A stretch of 7,770 nt of DNA from an uncultured Lachnospiraceae bacterium (GCA_910584695.1 CAJUBR010000099.1:1-7770), one strand, 5' to 3'. Shown: positions 1 through 5,625, counted from the first letter of the stretch. A program made the numbers and translations. The notes: generated by a model from the sequence alone, not told the origin.

Positions 1-45
1 ACTGAAGATCTACCAAAATCCACGGAAAATATTCCGGCAGAATAA
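1..45 (+). CDS. C-terminal end of an unidentified upstream gene (partial)
   Basis: Frame 1 reads 14 codons (TEDLPKSTENIPAE) and then TAA at 43-45. The stop lies 17 nt before the sigma factor start, a spacing typical of genes in one operon. The residues are polar and acidic, as is common in protein tails, but too few are visible to name a family. That this is a real gene is inferred from the open frame and spacing only; a chance open frame of this length is quite possible. Confidence 0.35.
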   Translation, partial: TEDLPKSTENIPAE

Positions 46-62
46 AAACATTTGAGGTTACT

Positions 63-656
63 ATGAATTTTGAACAATATACAGATGAGGAAATTATTCT
101 CCTCATAAAAGAAGGCAATCAAGATGCAACTGAATATTTGTTAAAGAAATATTCTCCTCTGGTCAGAAAATCCACCCGTACCCTTTATCTGATTGGTGCG
201 GATACTGAAGATTTATCTCAGGAAGGTATGATCGGTCTGTTTAAGGCAATCCAAAATTACCAGACTGACAATTCTGCCTCCTTTTATACTTTTGCTAAAA
301 TCTGCATTGACCGTCAGATTTACAGTGCCATAAAAGCATCGAACCGTAAAAAACACTCTCCCCTTAATTCCTATATTTCTTTTTACAGCCGGGGGAGTGA
401 AGATGAAACAGAATTAATCAATAACTTAGAAGCAGGAAATGATTCCAATCCGGAACATGTTATTTTAGATAAAGAAAATATTTCCTATATTGAAGCTTTA
501 TTGGAAGAATGCCTTAGTACACTGGAAAAAGCAGTGTTTCATCTTTATCTGGACGGAAAATCCTACTCCGACATTGCAGCTTCTCTTAATAAACCAGTTA
601 AGTCGATTGACAATGCAGTACAGCGAATCCGGGAAAAGATAAAAAAATTATTATAA
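63..656 (+). CDS. sigH: RNA polymerase sigma factor, SigH (sigma-30) family
   Basis: This is a 197-residue sigma-70 family protein of the SigH type, which in spore-forming Firmicutes directs RNA polymerase to early stationary-phase and sporulation promoters. Region 2 spans about residues 27-98. It contains the core-binding and -10 recognition segment LIGADTEDLSQEGMIGLFKA, followed by SFYTFAKICIDRQI and the basic stretch NRKKHSPLNSY, all strongly SigH-like. A linker of about 45 residues leads to region 4 (about 143-195), whose helix-turn-helix includes YSDIAASLNKPVKSIDNAVQ and recognises the -35. B. subtilis SigH is about 218 residues, so the length is near normal. The ATG is supported by TTGAGG at 52-57, 5 nt upstream. 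No terminator is visible after the stop. It lies on the strand opposite to rlmB, unlike the usual Firmicutes order rlmB-(yacP)-sigH. Whether it is the canonical SigH or a paralogue cannot be decided here. Confidence 0.88.
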   Translation: MNFEQYTDEEIILLIKEGNQDATEYLLKKYSPLVRKSTRTLYLIGADTEDLSQEGMIGLFKAIQNYQTDNSASFYTFAKICIDRQIYSAIKASNRKKHSPLNSYISFYSRGSEDETELINNLEAGNDSNPEHVILDKENISYIEALLEECLSTLEKAVFHLYLDGKSYSDIAASLNKPVKSIDNAVQRIREKIKKLL

Positions 657-680
657 ACAGCATGCATATACCAAAATATT

Positions 681-896
681 TCATTTGAGCATTTCTTCAA
701 TCTCTTTCTTTATTCTCTCTAATTCTTTTTTCTCTAATTCTCTGACTTTCTCCTCTGGATATCTCCAATAGTAAGAATGCGGTAGAATTCTCGGATCTTC
801 TGCCTGTACATTGATAGACTCAAAAGTACTTTGCCATTTTAAATATTTTATCCATCTTTTCAAAATCTCTTTTAATTCTTTTATTTTCTTTCTCAT
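681..896 (-). CDS. Small charged hypothetical protein, possible coiled coil
   Basis: This is a 71-residue open frame that I do not recognise. The N-terminal third (KKIKELKEILKRWIKYLKW) is a basic amphipathic stretch. The middle (about residues 33-47) is rich in Pro, Tyr and Trp. The C-terminal third (about 50-71) has Glu/Lys heptad-like spacing, suggesting a helix or short coiled coil. There is no signal peptide, cysteine motif or convincing membrane segment. A purine-rich AGGAAAAG lies upstream of the ATG but about 10 nt away, so initiation is plausible rather than strong. Its stop faces the sigma factor stop across about 24 nt. The segment is AT-rich and could be a degraded remnant rather than a functional gene. 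It is divergent from the XRE regulator, so the two could share the intergenic control region. Confidence 0.45.
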   Translation of the reverse strand: MRKKIKELKEILKRWIKYLKWQSTFESINVQAEDPRILPHSYYWRYPEEKVRELEKKELERIKKEIEEMLK

Positions 897-949
897 GCTA
901 TCTATCTTTTCCTAATTCTTATTTATTTAAGCTTATATAAAGACTCACC

Positions 950-968
950 ATATAACGAGTTGTTATAT
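950..968. promoter_or_regulatory. Operator-like inverted repeat upstream of the XRE gene
   Basis: ATATAAC at 950-956 and GTTATAT at 962-968 form a perfect 7-bp dyad around a 5-bp spacer (GAGTT). It ends 6 bp before the predicted -35 of the XRE gene and lies between two divergently oriented genes. Short AT-rich dyads of this kind are typical operators for small Cro/CI-like repressors. Binding by the adjacent XRE protein is inferred. There is no U-tract, so a terminator is unlikely. Confidence 0.45.
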
Positions 969-974
969 TGGGAA

Positions 975-1003
975 TTATCATACTAGAAATCATTATATAT
1001 AAT
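975..1003 (+). promoter_or_regulatory. Predicted sigma-A promoter of the XRE gene
   Basis: TTATCA at 975-980 (4 of 6 matches to TTGACA) and a perfect TATAAT at 998-1003 are separated by exactly 17 bp. This would start RNA near 1010, leaving a leader of about 24 nt before the ATG at 1034. A weaker overlapping alternative is TTGGGA (968-973) with CATTAT (991-996). Confidence 0.6.
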
Positions 1004-1033
1004 TAAATAAAAAAAGTAAAGGAATTTTTTAAT

Positions 1034-1291
1034 ATGAACTACGGAATAATCGAATTGCATATTAATGAGTTATTAGAACAAAATGGTATATCGAAAAATA
1101 AAATCTGCAAAGACTTAGATATCCCTCGTTCCAACTTCAACCGATACTGCAGAAATGAATTCCAAAGATTGGATGCCGGACTGCTTTGCAGGCTATGCTA
1201 TTATTTCAATGCCAGCATTGATGAACTAATGACTTATCATCAGCCTGATGATTCAAAAAACCTGCCACAGGTATCGAAACATCAAATTTAA
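1034..1291 (+). CDS. XRE-family (Cro/CI-type) transcriptional regulator
   Basis: This 85-residue single-domain DNA-binding protein resembles the compact Cro/CI-like HTH family. The fold runs from about residue 7 to 67: helix 1 (IELHINELLEQNG), the HTH core ISKNKICKDLDIPRSNFNRY (about 19-38) with the recognition helix near PRSNFNRYC, then RLDAGLLCRLCYYFNASIDELM (about 45-66), the usual helix 4-5 segment ending in the conserved I-D-E-L. The remaining residues are a polar tail. A GGA-containing site at 1018-1023 (AAAGGA) lies 10 nt upstream of the ATG, and a good promoter with a neighbouring dyad precedes it, so autoregulation is likely. No toxin, phage or transporter partner lies downstream; the next feature is a hairpin-rich element. 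The target genes are unknown. Confidence 0.82.
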   Translation: MNYGIIELHINELLEQNGISKNKICKDLDIPRSNFNRYCRNEFQRLDAGLLCRLCYYFNASIDELMTYHQPDDSKNLPQVSKHQI

Positions 1292-1309
1292 GTTATCCTC
1301 TGCAAAAGT

Positions 1310-1435
1310 CAATAACCCCGCAGCAAGCTACGGGGCATCAAACTTCCAACGCAGTAAAGCTGCGAGGTATTTGACCCTCGCGGCATTCGTCAAATGGACA
1401 TGCAAGCATGTCTGCTTAACTCATTGCTCACGGGA
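1310..1435. repeat. Hairpin-rich non-coding element, candidate structured RNA or dispersed repeat
   Basis: No credible gene occupies this stretch, but it is dense in nested stems. Stem A is 1316-1324 with 1327-1335 (CCCCGCAGC / GCTACGGGG, one mismatch). Stem B is 1359-1367 with 1376-1384 (GCTGCGAGG / CCTCGCGGC, one G-T wobble). The loop of stem B (ATTTGAC, 1369-1375) is perfectly complementary to GTCAAAT at 1389-1395, which would allow a pseudoknot. Stem C is GACATGC at 1397-1403 with GCATGTC at 1406-1412. A competing small stem, CGCAG 1350-1354 with CTGCG 1360-1364, excludes part of stem B. Wobble positions favour the plus strand only slightly. It resembles hairpin-rich intergenic repeats I associate with Lachnospiraceae genomes, but that is recollection and not checked. 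It is followed directly by a terminator. Confidence 0.55.
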
Positions 1436-1437
1436 AG

Positions 1438-1480
1438 AAAAAGACAGTCCGTACTCTTTACAGGATTACGGCTGTCTTTT
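1438..1480. terminator. Bidirectional intrinsic terminator between convergent units
   Basis: AAAAAGACAG-CCGTA (1438-1453, with one bulged T at 1448) pairs with TACGG-CTGTCTTTT (1467-1480) around a 13-nt loop. Reading plus, the stem runs into TTTTATTT; reading minus, into TTTTTCTT. It therefore suits both the XRE gene (plus) and the tRNA-Thr/rlmB unit (minus). The stem has about 14 pairs, 8 of them in or near a GC-containing core. Confidence 0.8.
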
Positions 1481-1516
1481 ATTTCTATCATTCTAATATA
1501 TATTTAAAATTCAAAA

Positions 1517-1589
1517 AGCTAGCGACGGGAATCGAACCCGTGACCTCCTCACTACCAATGAGGTGCGCTACCGACTGTGCCACGCCAGC
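1517..1589 (-). tRNA. tRNA-Thr, anticodon GGT
   Basis: The reverse complement folds into a complete 73-nt cloverleaf. The acceptor stem is GCTGGCG/CGCTAGC (one G-T pair) with discriminator T73. The anticodon stem is CCTCA/TGAGG with loop TTGGTAG, giving anticodon GGT, which reads ACC for threonine. U33 and A37 are present as expected. The T arm is ACGGG/CCCGT with loop TTCGATT. The D stem is GCAC/GCGC, which has an A12-C23 mismatch. The 3' CCA is not encoded; the gene runs into TTTTT. It has its own promoter just upstream and shares the bidirectional terminator downstream. Conserved tRNA geometry makes the call secure; the mismatch slightly raises the possibility of a weakened copy. Confidence 0.95.
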
Positions 1590-1608
1590 TTGTCTTTGCG
1601 ACTTGTCT

Positions 1609-1637
1609 ATAATATCAAAAATTATTATTTTTGTAAA
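1609..1637 (-). promoter_or_regulatory. Predicted strong promoter of tRNA-Thr
   Basis: On the minus strand TTTACA (1632-1637) and TATTAT (1609-1614) are separated by exactly 17 bp, 5 of 6 matches each. The expected RNA start is near 1602, giving a 5' leader of about 12 nt for RNase P to remove. The spacer is made of one arm of the AT-only inverted repeat that follows rlmB. Confidence 0.75.
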
Positions 1638-1662
1638 GAGAATTTTGAAAAATAATAATTTT
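1618..1662 (-). terminator. AT-only hairpin at the rlmB stop codon, possible weak terminator
   Basis: AAAATTATTATTTTT (1618-1632) is the exact reverse complement of 1648-1662, forming a 15-bp stem with a 15-nt loop. The stem begins inside the rlmB stop codon. On the minus strand the 3' arm ends in TTTTTG. With no G-C pairs it is a weak terminator at best, and it may instead stabilise or mark the 3' end of the rlmB mRNA. The hairpin is clear in the sequence; the function is inferred. Confidence 0.45.
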
Positions 1663-2407
1663 ATTTCTCCTGTAACCTCTGTCTCACAATTTCATAAGCC
1701 AGTACTCCCGCTGCTACCGACGCATTTAGAGAATCAATATCACCTTTCATCGGAATCGCCGCAGTATAATCACATTTTTCTTTTACAAGACGGCTTACAC
1801 CATTTCCCTCATTACCGATTACAAGTCCAATTGGACCGGTGAGATTTTGCCGGTACATCACTTCTCCATCCATATCCGCACAGACAAACCAGATTCCCTT
1901 TTCCTTCAAATCCTTAATGGTCTTGGAAATATTGGTAACCTTAGCCACCGGTGTATAATTAATCGCTCCTGCAGAAGCCTTTACCACTGCAGCCGTAAGC
2001 CCCGCTGCCCTTCTCTTCGGTATAATCACCCCATGTGCTCCACAAAGATTTGCGGTACGGATAATTGCTCCAAGATTATGTGGATCCTCAATCTCATCCA
2101 AAATAAAGATAAAAGGTGCCTCTTTTTTCTGCTCTGCTAACTGTAGGATATCCTCCACTTCAGCATACTCATACGCGGCGGCCTGTGCAATTACTCCCTG
2201 ATGTTTGCCAGTGGATGACATCTGTTCCAGTCTTTCCTTACTTACATAATTCACAATCGTATCCTGTTTTCTTGCCAATGCCTTAATCGTATTTACTGCC
2301 CCGTCATGACACCCATCCAAAACATATAGTTTGTCTATCGTTTTTCCGGAACGGAATGCCTCCGTTACCGCATTTCTTCCCTCAATTGTATATTCTTCGT
2401 ATCGCAT
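1661..2407 (-). CDS. rlmB: 23S rRNA (guanosine-2'-O-)-methyltransferase, SpoU/TrmH family
   Basis: This is a 248-residue SPOUT-class RNA 2'-O-ribose methyltransferase using S-adenosylmethionine; RlmB of E. coli modifies G2251 in the 23S peptidyl-transferase loop. The N-terminal L30e-like RNA-binding domain spans about residues 5-80, starting with the characteristic YTIEGRNAVTEAFRSGK and ending in KHQGVIAQ. The catalytic SpoU domain spans about 98-244. Motif 1 is ILDEIEDPHNLGAIIRTA with N111 and R117. Motif 2 is GLVIGNEGNGVSRL with E200. Motif 3 is IPMKGDIDSLNASVAAGVL (about 218-236), part of the knotted cofactor site. The length is normal. AAGGAG at 2413-2418, 5 nt before the ATG, supports the start. 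It follows mrnC by 20 nt, the usual cysS-mrnC-rlmB order. The exact modified nucleotide in this organism is inferred from the family. Confidence 0.93.
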   Translation of the reverse strand: MRYEEYTIEGRNAVTEAFRSGKTIDKLYVLDGCHDGAVNTIKALARKQDTIVNYVSKERLEQMSSTGKHQGVIAQAAAYEYAEVEDILQLAEQKKEAPFIFILDEIEDPHNLGAIIRTANLCGAHGVIIPKRRAAGLTAAVVKASAGAINYTPVAKVTNISKTIKDLKEKGIWFVCADMDGEVMYRQNLTGPIGLVIGNEGNGVSRLVKEKCDYTAAIPMKGDIDSLNASVAAGVLAYEIVRQRLQEK

Positions 2408-2427
2408 ACTTACTCCTTACTACAAAA

Positions 2428-2901
2428 TTATATCTCAGTTTCTAATACTTCTAAAGCTTTTTTTACCACATCGGTAAGCCGCTTAAAATCCTCCTTCAGA
2501 TACAGATATCCAAGCATTGCCTCAAAGCCTGTAGCATTCCGATAATCTATGGTAGATGCATTTTTTGCCTTAGTATAAGACTTGGCATTGCGTCCGCGTT
2601 TATAAACGGTCCGTTCTTCCTCTGTAAGTTCATCCAGAATGGAACGTATCATCTTTGCCTGAGCCGGTGCACATACAATCTTACTTACATCCCTGTGGTA
2701 TTTGTTAACCTGCTTGTTCACCCTGCTGACTTCAATAGTCCTGACCATTACATCAAAAATACTGTCTCCTATGTATGCAAGAGCCAGAGGGGAATAACCC
2801 TTCGGATCCACCTCTCCAACTCCAAGCTGTTCTTTAAAATAACGGTAAAACTCTATATTTTCATCCATCATAACATCATATCTTTCTATTCGTAATAACA
2901 T
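2428..2901 (-). CDS. mrnC: Mini-ribonuclease III (Mini-III), 23S rRNA maturation
   Basis: This is a 157-residue RNase III-like endonuclease without a double-stranded RNA binding domain. The family trims the double-stranded base of 23S precursor rRNA in B. subtilis, working as a dimer on ribosomal precursors. The signature YSPLALAYIGDSIFDVMVR (about 36-54) carries the catalytic Asp (D46). KRGRNAKSYTKAKNASTIDYR (about 101-121) is the conserved RNA-contacting segment, and FEAMLGYLYL (126-135) carries the second metal-binding Glu (E127). The N-terminus is longer than in B. subtilis Mini-III. The chosen ATG at 2901 has only a weak CAGG 4 nt upstream. ATG codons at residues 11 and 12 (2871, 2868) are possible alternatives. 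It sits 18 nt after cysS and 20 nt before rlmB, clearly in one operon. Confidence 0.92.
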   Translation of the reverse strand: MLLRIERYDVMMDENIEFYRYFKEQLGVGEVDPKGYSPLALAYIGDSIFDVMVRTIEVSRVNKQVNKYHRDVSKIVCAPAQAKMIRSILDELTEEERTVYKRGRNAKSYTKAKNASTIDYRNATGFEAMLGYLYLKEDFKRLTDVVKKALEVLETEI

Positions 2902-2919
2902 ACGGCCTGCATCTTAAAG

Positions 2920-4326
2920 CTATACTCTCTTCCATTTTACGCCTTGCCTTGTATCCTCTAACACAATTCCCTGTCCTGCCAGCAAATCCCTGATTTCGTC
3001 CGCTCTTGCAAAATTCTTTGCCTTTCTGGCTGCCTGACGCTCCTCAATCAATGTTTCGATCTCGCTGTCTAATATTTCTGCCTCCACTCTGGTAATAATT
3101 CCCAAAATATCGCAAAGCTTTTCTATCCTGTTATAGATTTCTTCAATCACTGACTTTGTATTGGCAGGAGAAATGCTGCTGTTTGCCAGTTTCACCATTT
3201 CAAAAATAACAGAGATTGCATCTGCCGTATTCAAATCATCCTCCATTGCATTTTCATACTTGGCCGCATAATCCTCCATCTTCGAAAGAAGCACCTTCTC
3301 TTCCTCTGTCACTTCTTTTTCTTCTGCCGCTTTCCCTGCATCCTCTAACCGTGACATGGCATTCAGAATTCTCTCTAAAGATGCCTTTGCCGATTCTACC
3401 AGGGTATCGGAAAAATTAAGGGGACTTCTATAATGAGCACTTAACATAAAGAAACGAATCACCTGCAATGGGTATTTCTTTCCTATATCACGGATAGTAA
3501 AAAAATTACCAAGGGATTTTGACATCTTCTCTCCGTCAATCTTCAAAAAAGCATTGTGCATCCAAAATCTTGCAAATTCCACATCATTTGCAGCCTCACT
3601 CTGGGCAATTTCATTTTCATGGTGAGGGAAAATCAAATCCTCTCCGCCGGCATGGATATCAATAATATCCCCGATATATTTTTTGGACATAACGGAGCAT
3701 TCCAAATGCCAGCCTGGGCGTCCCTCTCCCCATGGAGATGACCAGGATGGTTCTCCCTCCTTTTTAGGCTTCCAAAGAACAAAATCCAGAAAATCCTCTT
3801 TCTCATCTTCACCTGCCACCTTAATATCCCTATGTCCCGCTTCCAAATCATCAATGTTCTTCTTAGACAGCTTTCCATATGAAGGAAAGCTTCTGGTGCG
3901 GAAATATACCGTACCGTTTACTTCATAGGCATGACCTTTTTCAATCAGGGTCTTTATCATATCGATCATATCCTGAATTTCTTCTGTTGCCTTAGGATGC
4001 GTGGTTGCCTCTAAAACATTCAAATCCTGCATATCCTTCTTTACTTCTTCAATGTAGCGTTCCGAAATCTCGGACGAAGTAACTCCCTCCTCAATGGCAC
4101 GTTTAATAATTTTGTCATCCACATCCGTAAAATTGGATACATAATTAACATCATACCCTTTATATAATAAATATCTTCTAAGGGTATCAAACACAATCAT
4201 CGGTCTTGCATTGCCAATATGGATATAATCATATACTGTGGGTCCGCATACATAGATACCAACTTTACCCTTATTGATCGGAACGAATTCTTCTTTTGTC
4301 CTTGTCATCGTATTATAAATCTTCAT
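2920..4326 (-). CDS. cysS: Cysteinyl-tRNA synthetase
   Basis: This is a 468-residue class I aminoacyl-tRNA synthetase that charges tRNA-Cys in the cytoplasm. The Rossmann catalytic domain begins with IYVCGPTVYDYIHIGNARPM, which holds zinc ligand C27 and the HIGH-type motif as HIGN (36-39). Further zinc ligands are expected at C210 (GWHLECSVMS) and in the segment FPHHENE (H235 or H236, E239). The KMSKS loop is intact at 267-271 (GEKMSKSLGNF). The DALR-type helical domain and the C-terminal anticodon-side domain follow, ending in the family-typical RKAKNFARADEIRDLL and GIVLEDTRQGVKWKRV. Length is normal. AAGGAA at 4332-4337, 5 nt from the ATG, supports the start. It heads a cysS-mrnC-rlmB unit with its own promoter. 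No T-box leader is present, although T-boxes are common on Firmicutes synthetase genes. Confidence 0.97.
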   Translation of the reverse strand: MKIYNTMTRTKEEFVPINKGKVGIYVCGPTVYDYIHIGNARPMIVFDTLRRYLLYKGYDVNYVSNFTDVDDKIIKRAIEEGVTSSEISERYIEEVKKDMQDLNVLEATTHPKATEEIQDMIDMIKTLIEKGHAYEVNGTVYFRTRSFPSYGKLSKKNIDDLEAGHRDIKVAGEDEKEDFLDFVLWKPKKEGEPSWSSPWGEGRPGWHLECSVMSKKYIGDIIDIHAGGEDLIFPHHENEIAQSEAANDVEFARFWMHNAFLKIDGEKMSKSLGNFFTIRDIGKKYPLQVIRFFMLSAHYRSPLNFSDTLVESAKASLERILNAMSRLEDAGKAAEEKEVTEEEKVLLSKMEDYAAKYENAMEDDLNTADAISVIFEMVKLANSSISPANTKSVIEEIYNRIEKLCDILGIITRVEAEILDSEIETLIEERQAARKAKNFARADEIRDLLAGQGIVLEDTRQGVKWKRV

Positions 4327-4407
4327 AACTATTCCTTCCCGGATTTTCCCTCTTTCCTGTCATATAAACATTTACCAGACTTTTTATTACTCCAAATATT
4401 CACATTT

Positions 4408-4436
4408 AGTATATTTTTAACTTTCCTGTTTGTCAA
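4408..4436 (-). promoter_or_regulatory. Near-consensus sigma-A promoter of cysS-mrnC-rlmB
   Basis: On the minus strand a perfect TTGACA (4431-4436) and TATACT (4408-4413) are separated by 17 bp. The -35 lies only 8 bp past the acetyltransferase stop. RNA should start near 4401, leaving a leader of about 75 nt, rich in A and G, with no obvious stable fold. Read-through from the upstream pepD-ispF-acetyltransferase unit also seems possible, since no terminator is visible. Confidence 0.8.
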
Positions 4437-4444
4437 TGACAAAC

Positions 4445-5614
4445 TTATACGACCTCTGCAAAAAATACATGACCGGCTTCCTCCTTTTGTTTACAAAAAA
4501 TAAAATCAGCCAGCTCTTTTACCGTCATTTTCATGTCCCACATTATTTCATCCTGTATTTCTTTCACATTCTGTTTTTTAACAACCATCCCGTTCTCTTT
4601 AATTGAAAATATATAAATTCCATTGTTTCCTGCAAGAACCGGGTCAGTAATCAGCAATCTTTTTTCCTCCTTTGCAAATTCATAAAACTGCTTTTCAAAT
4701 AACATGAAAAACGTCTCAACATGTACAATTCTCGCCATAAAAGGAAATTGACAAAAGATTACCGTTTTTCCCGGAGCATATCGGGACAAAACGGATTCTA
4801 TCCGGTCATCCCAAAACAGATATTGTTCTACAAACAGTTTTTCTTTCTCTGTTCCATATGCAAAAAAACCCTTAAAATTTTCTATCTCCTTTTCCCCTTC
4901 AAAGCAAAATATAACACCTCCGCCCTGACATTGTTTTTCTTTTAAAAGCAGATCGAAATAGGATTTATCATGCCTCGCAAATATTTTATACCGGGCTGAT
5001 AACAGTTGGTCAATCCATCGAAAGAGCCTTTGCTGTTCCCTTTCCCCGAATGATTCAGATATCTCTGTATATTTTACAAAACATACCGGCTTTTCCTCTA
5101 ATATCCCCAGACTGTCTGTATCGGAACGTTCTTTATAATCCACCTTATTTTGCAATACACGTTCCCGTTTTTTGCTTATGCTGACAAAATCAAAAGGCTG
5201 GTAATATCTTTCGTCCGCAGGCATCAGATAGGTAAATGGTTCCCTGTTTTGATACATATCCGACAGAGCCTTCTCTAACAATCTTTTCATAATTCCCTTT
5301 CGCCGCTCTGACTCTCTCGTTGCCACACCTACTATGTAATGAAGCATTATGTTATTTCCCTGTACCATACAGGAATAGGGATTCAAATGTAACATTCCCT
5401 TCTCCCGGATCATATAAACCGTATTATGCCGGTATACGTTCGTAAAATAAAAATCTTCATACGCCAGCGGATCACCAAAACATTCCCACCACAATCTGCG
5501 AAGTGATGTTTCCTCCCTGTTTTTGTTCTTTTCATTACAAATCTTATTGATTATTTCTTTGTTTTCTATCAATTCCAAACGCTGCTCCTTCATCCGGACA
5601 TACTTTATTTTCAA
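4445..5614 (-). CDS. Eis-like GNAT family N-acetyltransferase
   Basis: This 389-residue protein has the architecture of Eis-type acetyltransferases: an N-terminal GNAT domain, a second GNAT-like region and an SCP2-like C-terminal domain. Such enzymes move acetyl from acetyl-CoA to amines; the substrate here is unknown. The cofactor-binding segment is VGVATRESERRKGIMKRLL (about 95-113), the R-x-x-G pyrophosphate loop. LMPADERYYQPFDF (130-143) matches the Eis-family signature, and Y138 lies where the general acid Tyr is expected. The central part (about 165-290) is diverged. The start used is TTG (5612-5614), chosen because the resulting MKIKYV fits family N-termini, but no ribosome binding site is visible; ATG at 5593 (residue 8) is the alternative. 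It follows ispF by 26 nt. An acetyltransferase inside this housekeeping cluster has no clear functional link to its neighbours. Confidence 0.82.
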   Translation of the reverse strand: MKIKYVRMKEQRLELIENKEIINKICNEKNKNREETSLRRLWWECFGDPLAYEDFYFTNVYRHNTVYMIREKGMLHLNPYSCMVQGNNIMLHYIVGVATRESERRKGIMKRLLEKALSDMYQNREPFTYLMPADERYYQPFDFVSISKKRERVLQNKVDYKERSDTDSLGILEEKPVCFVKYTEISESFGEREQQRLFRWIDQLLSARYKIFARHDKSYFDLLLKEKQCQGGGVIFCFEGEKEIENFKGFFAYGTEKEKLFVEQYLFWDDRIESVLSRYAPGKTVIFCQFPFMARIVHVETFFMLFEKQFYEFAKEEKRLLITDPVLAGNNGIYIFSIKENGMVVKKQNVKEIQDEIMWDMKMTVKELADFIFCKQKEEAGHVFFAEVV

Positions 5615-5616
5615 GC

Positions 5617-5625
5617 ATTATATCA
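5617..5625 (-). promoter_or_regulatory. Possible extended -10 promoter element before the acetyltransferase
   Basis: The minus strand reads TGATATAAT, an exact extended -10 (TGnTATAAT), between the ispF stop and the acetyltransferase. No good -35 lies 17 bp upstream. If used, RNA would begin around 5610, downstream of the TTG start, so translation from that RNA would need ATG 5593. This is a sequence match only. Confidence 0.35.

Noticed and set aside
1034..1291. Toxin-antitoxin pair involving the XRE protein
   Set aside because: No toxin-like gene is next to it in the same orientation; the divergent 71-residue ORF resembles no known toxin and is not in operon with it.
1248..1496. Open frame of 82 codons across the hairpin-rich region
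   Set aside because: It overlaps the XRE 3' end, lacks a ribosome binding site and is made of the hairpin arms and terminator; the residues show no protein-like pattern.
1300..1500. CRISPR array
   Set aside because: The repeats are inverted stems of differing sequence, not regularly spaced direct repeats, and there are no cas genes.
681..1600. Integrative element inserted at tRNA-Thr
   Set aside because: No integrase, no repeat of the tRNA 3' end at 1517-1540 elsewhere in the window and no phage genes; the tRNA is complete.
1540..1842. Plus-strand open frame running through the tRNA and into rlmB
   Set aside because: It is antisense to a secure tRNA and a secure gene, with no start signals.
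4327..4444. T-box or other riboswitch upstream of cysS
   Set aside because: The interval is too short, with a promoter inside it, and lacks the T-box consensus and a terminator/antiterminator pair.
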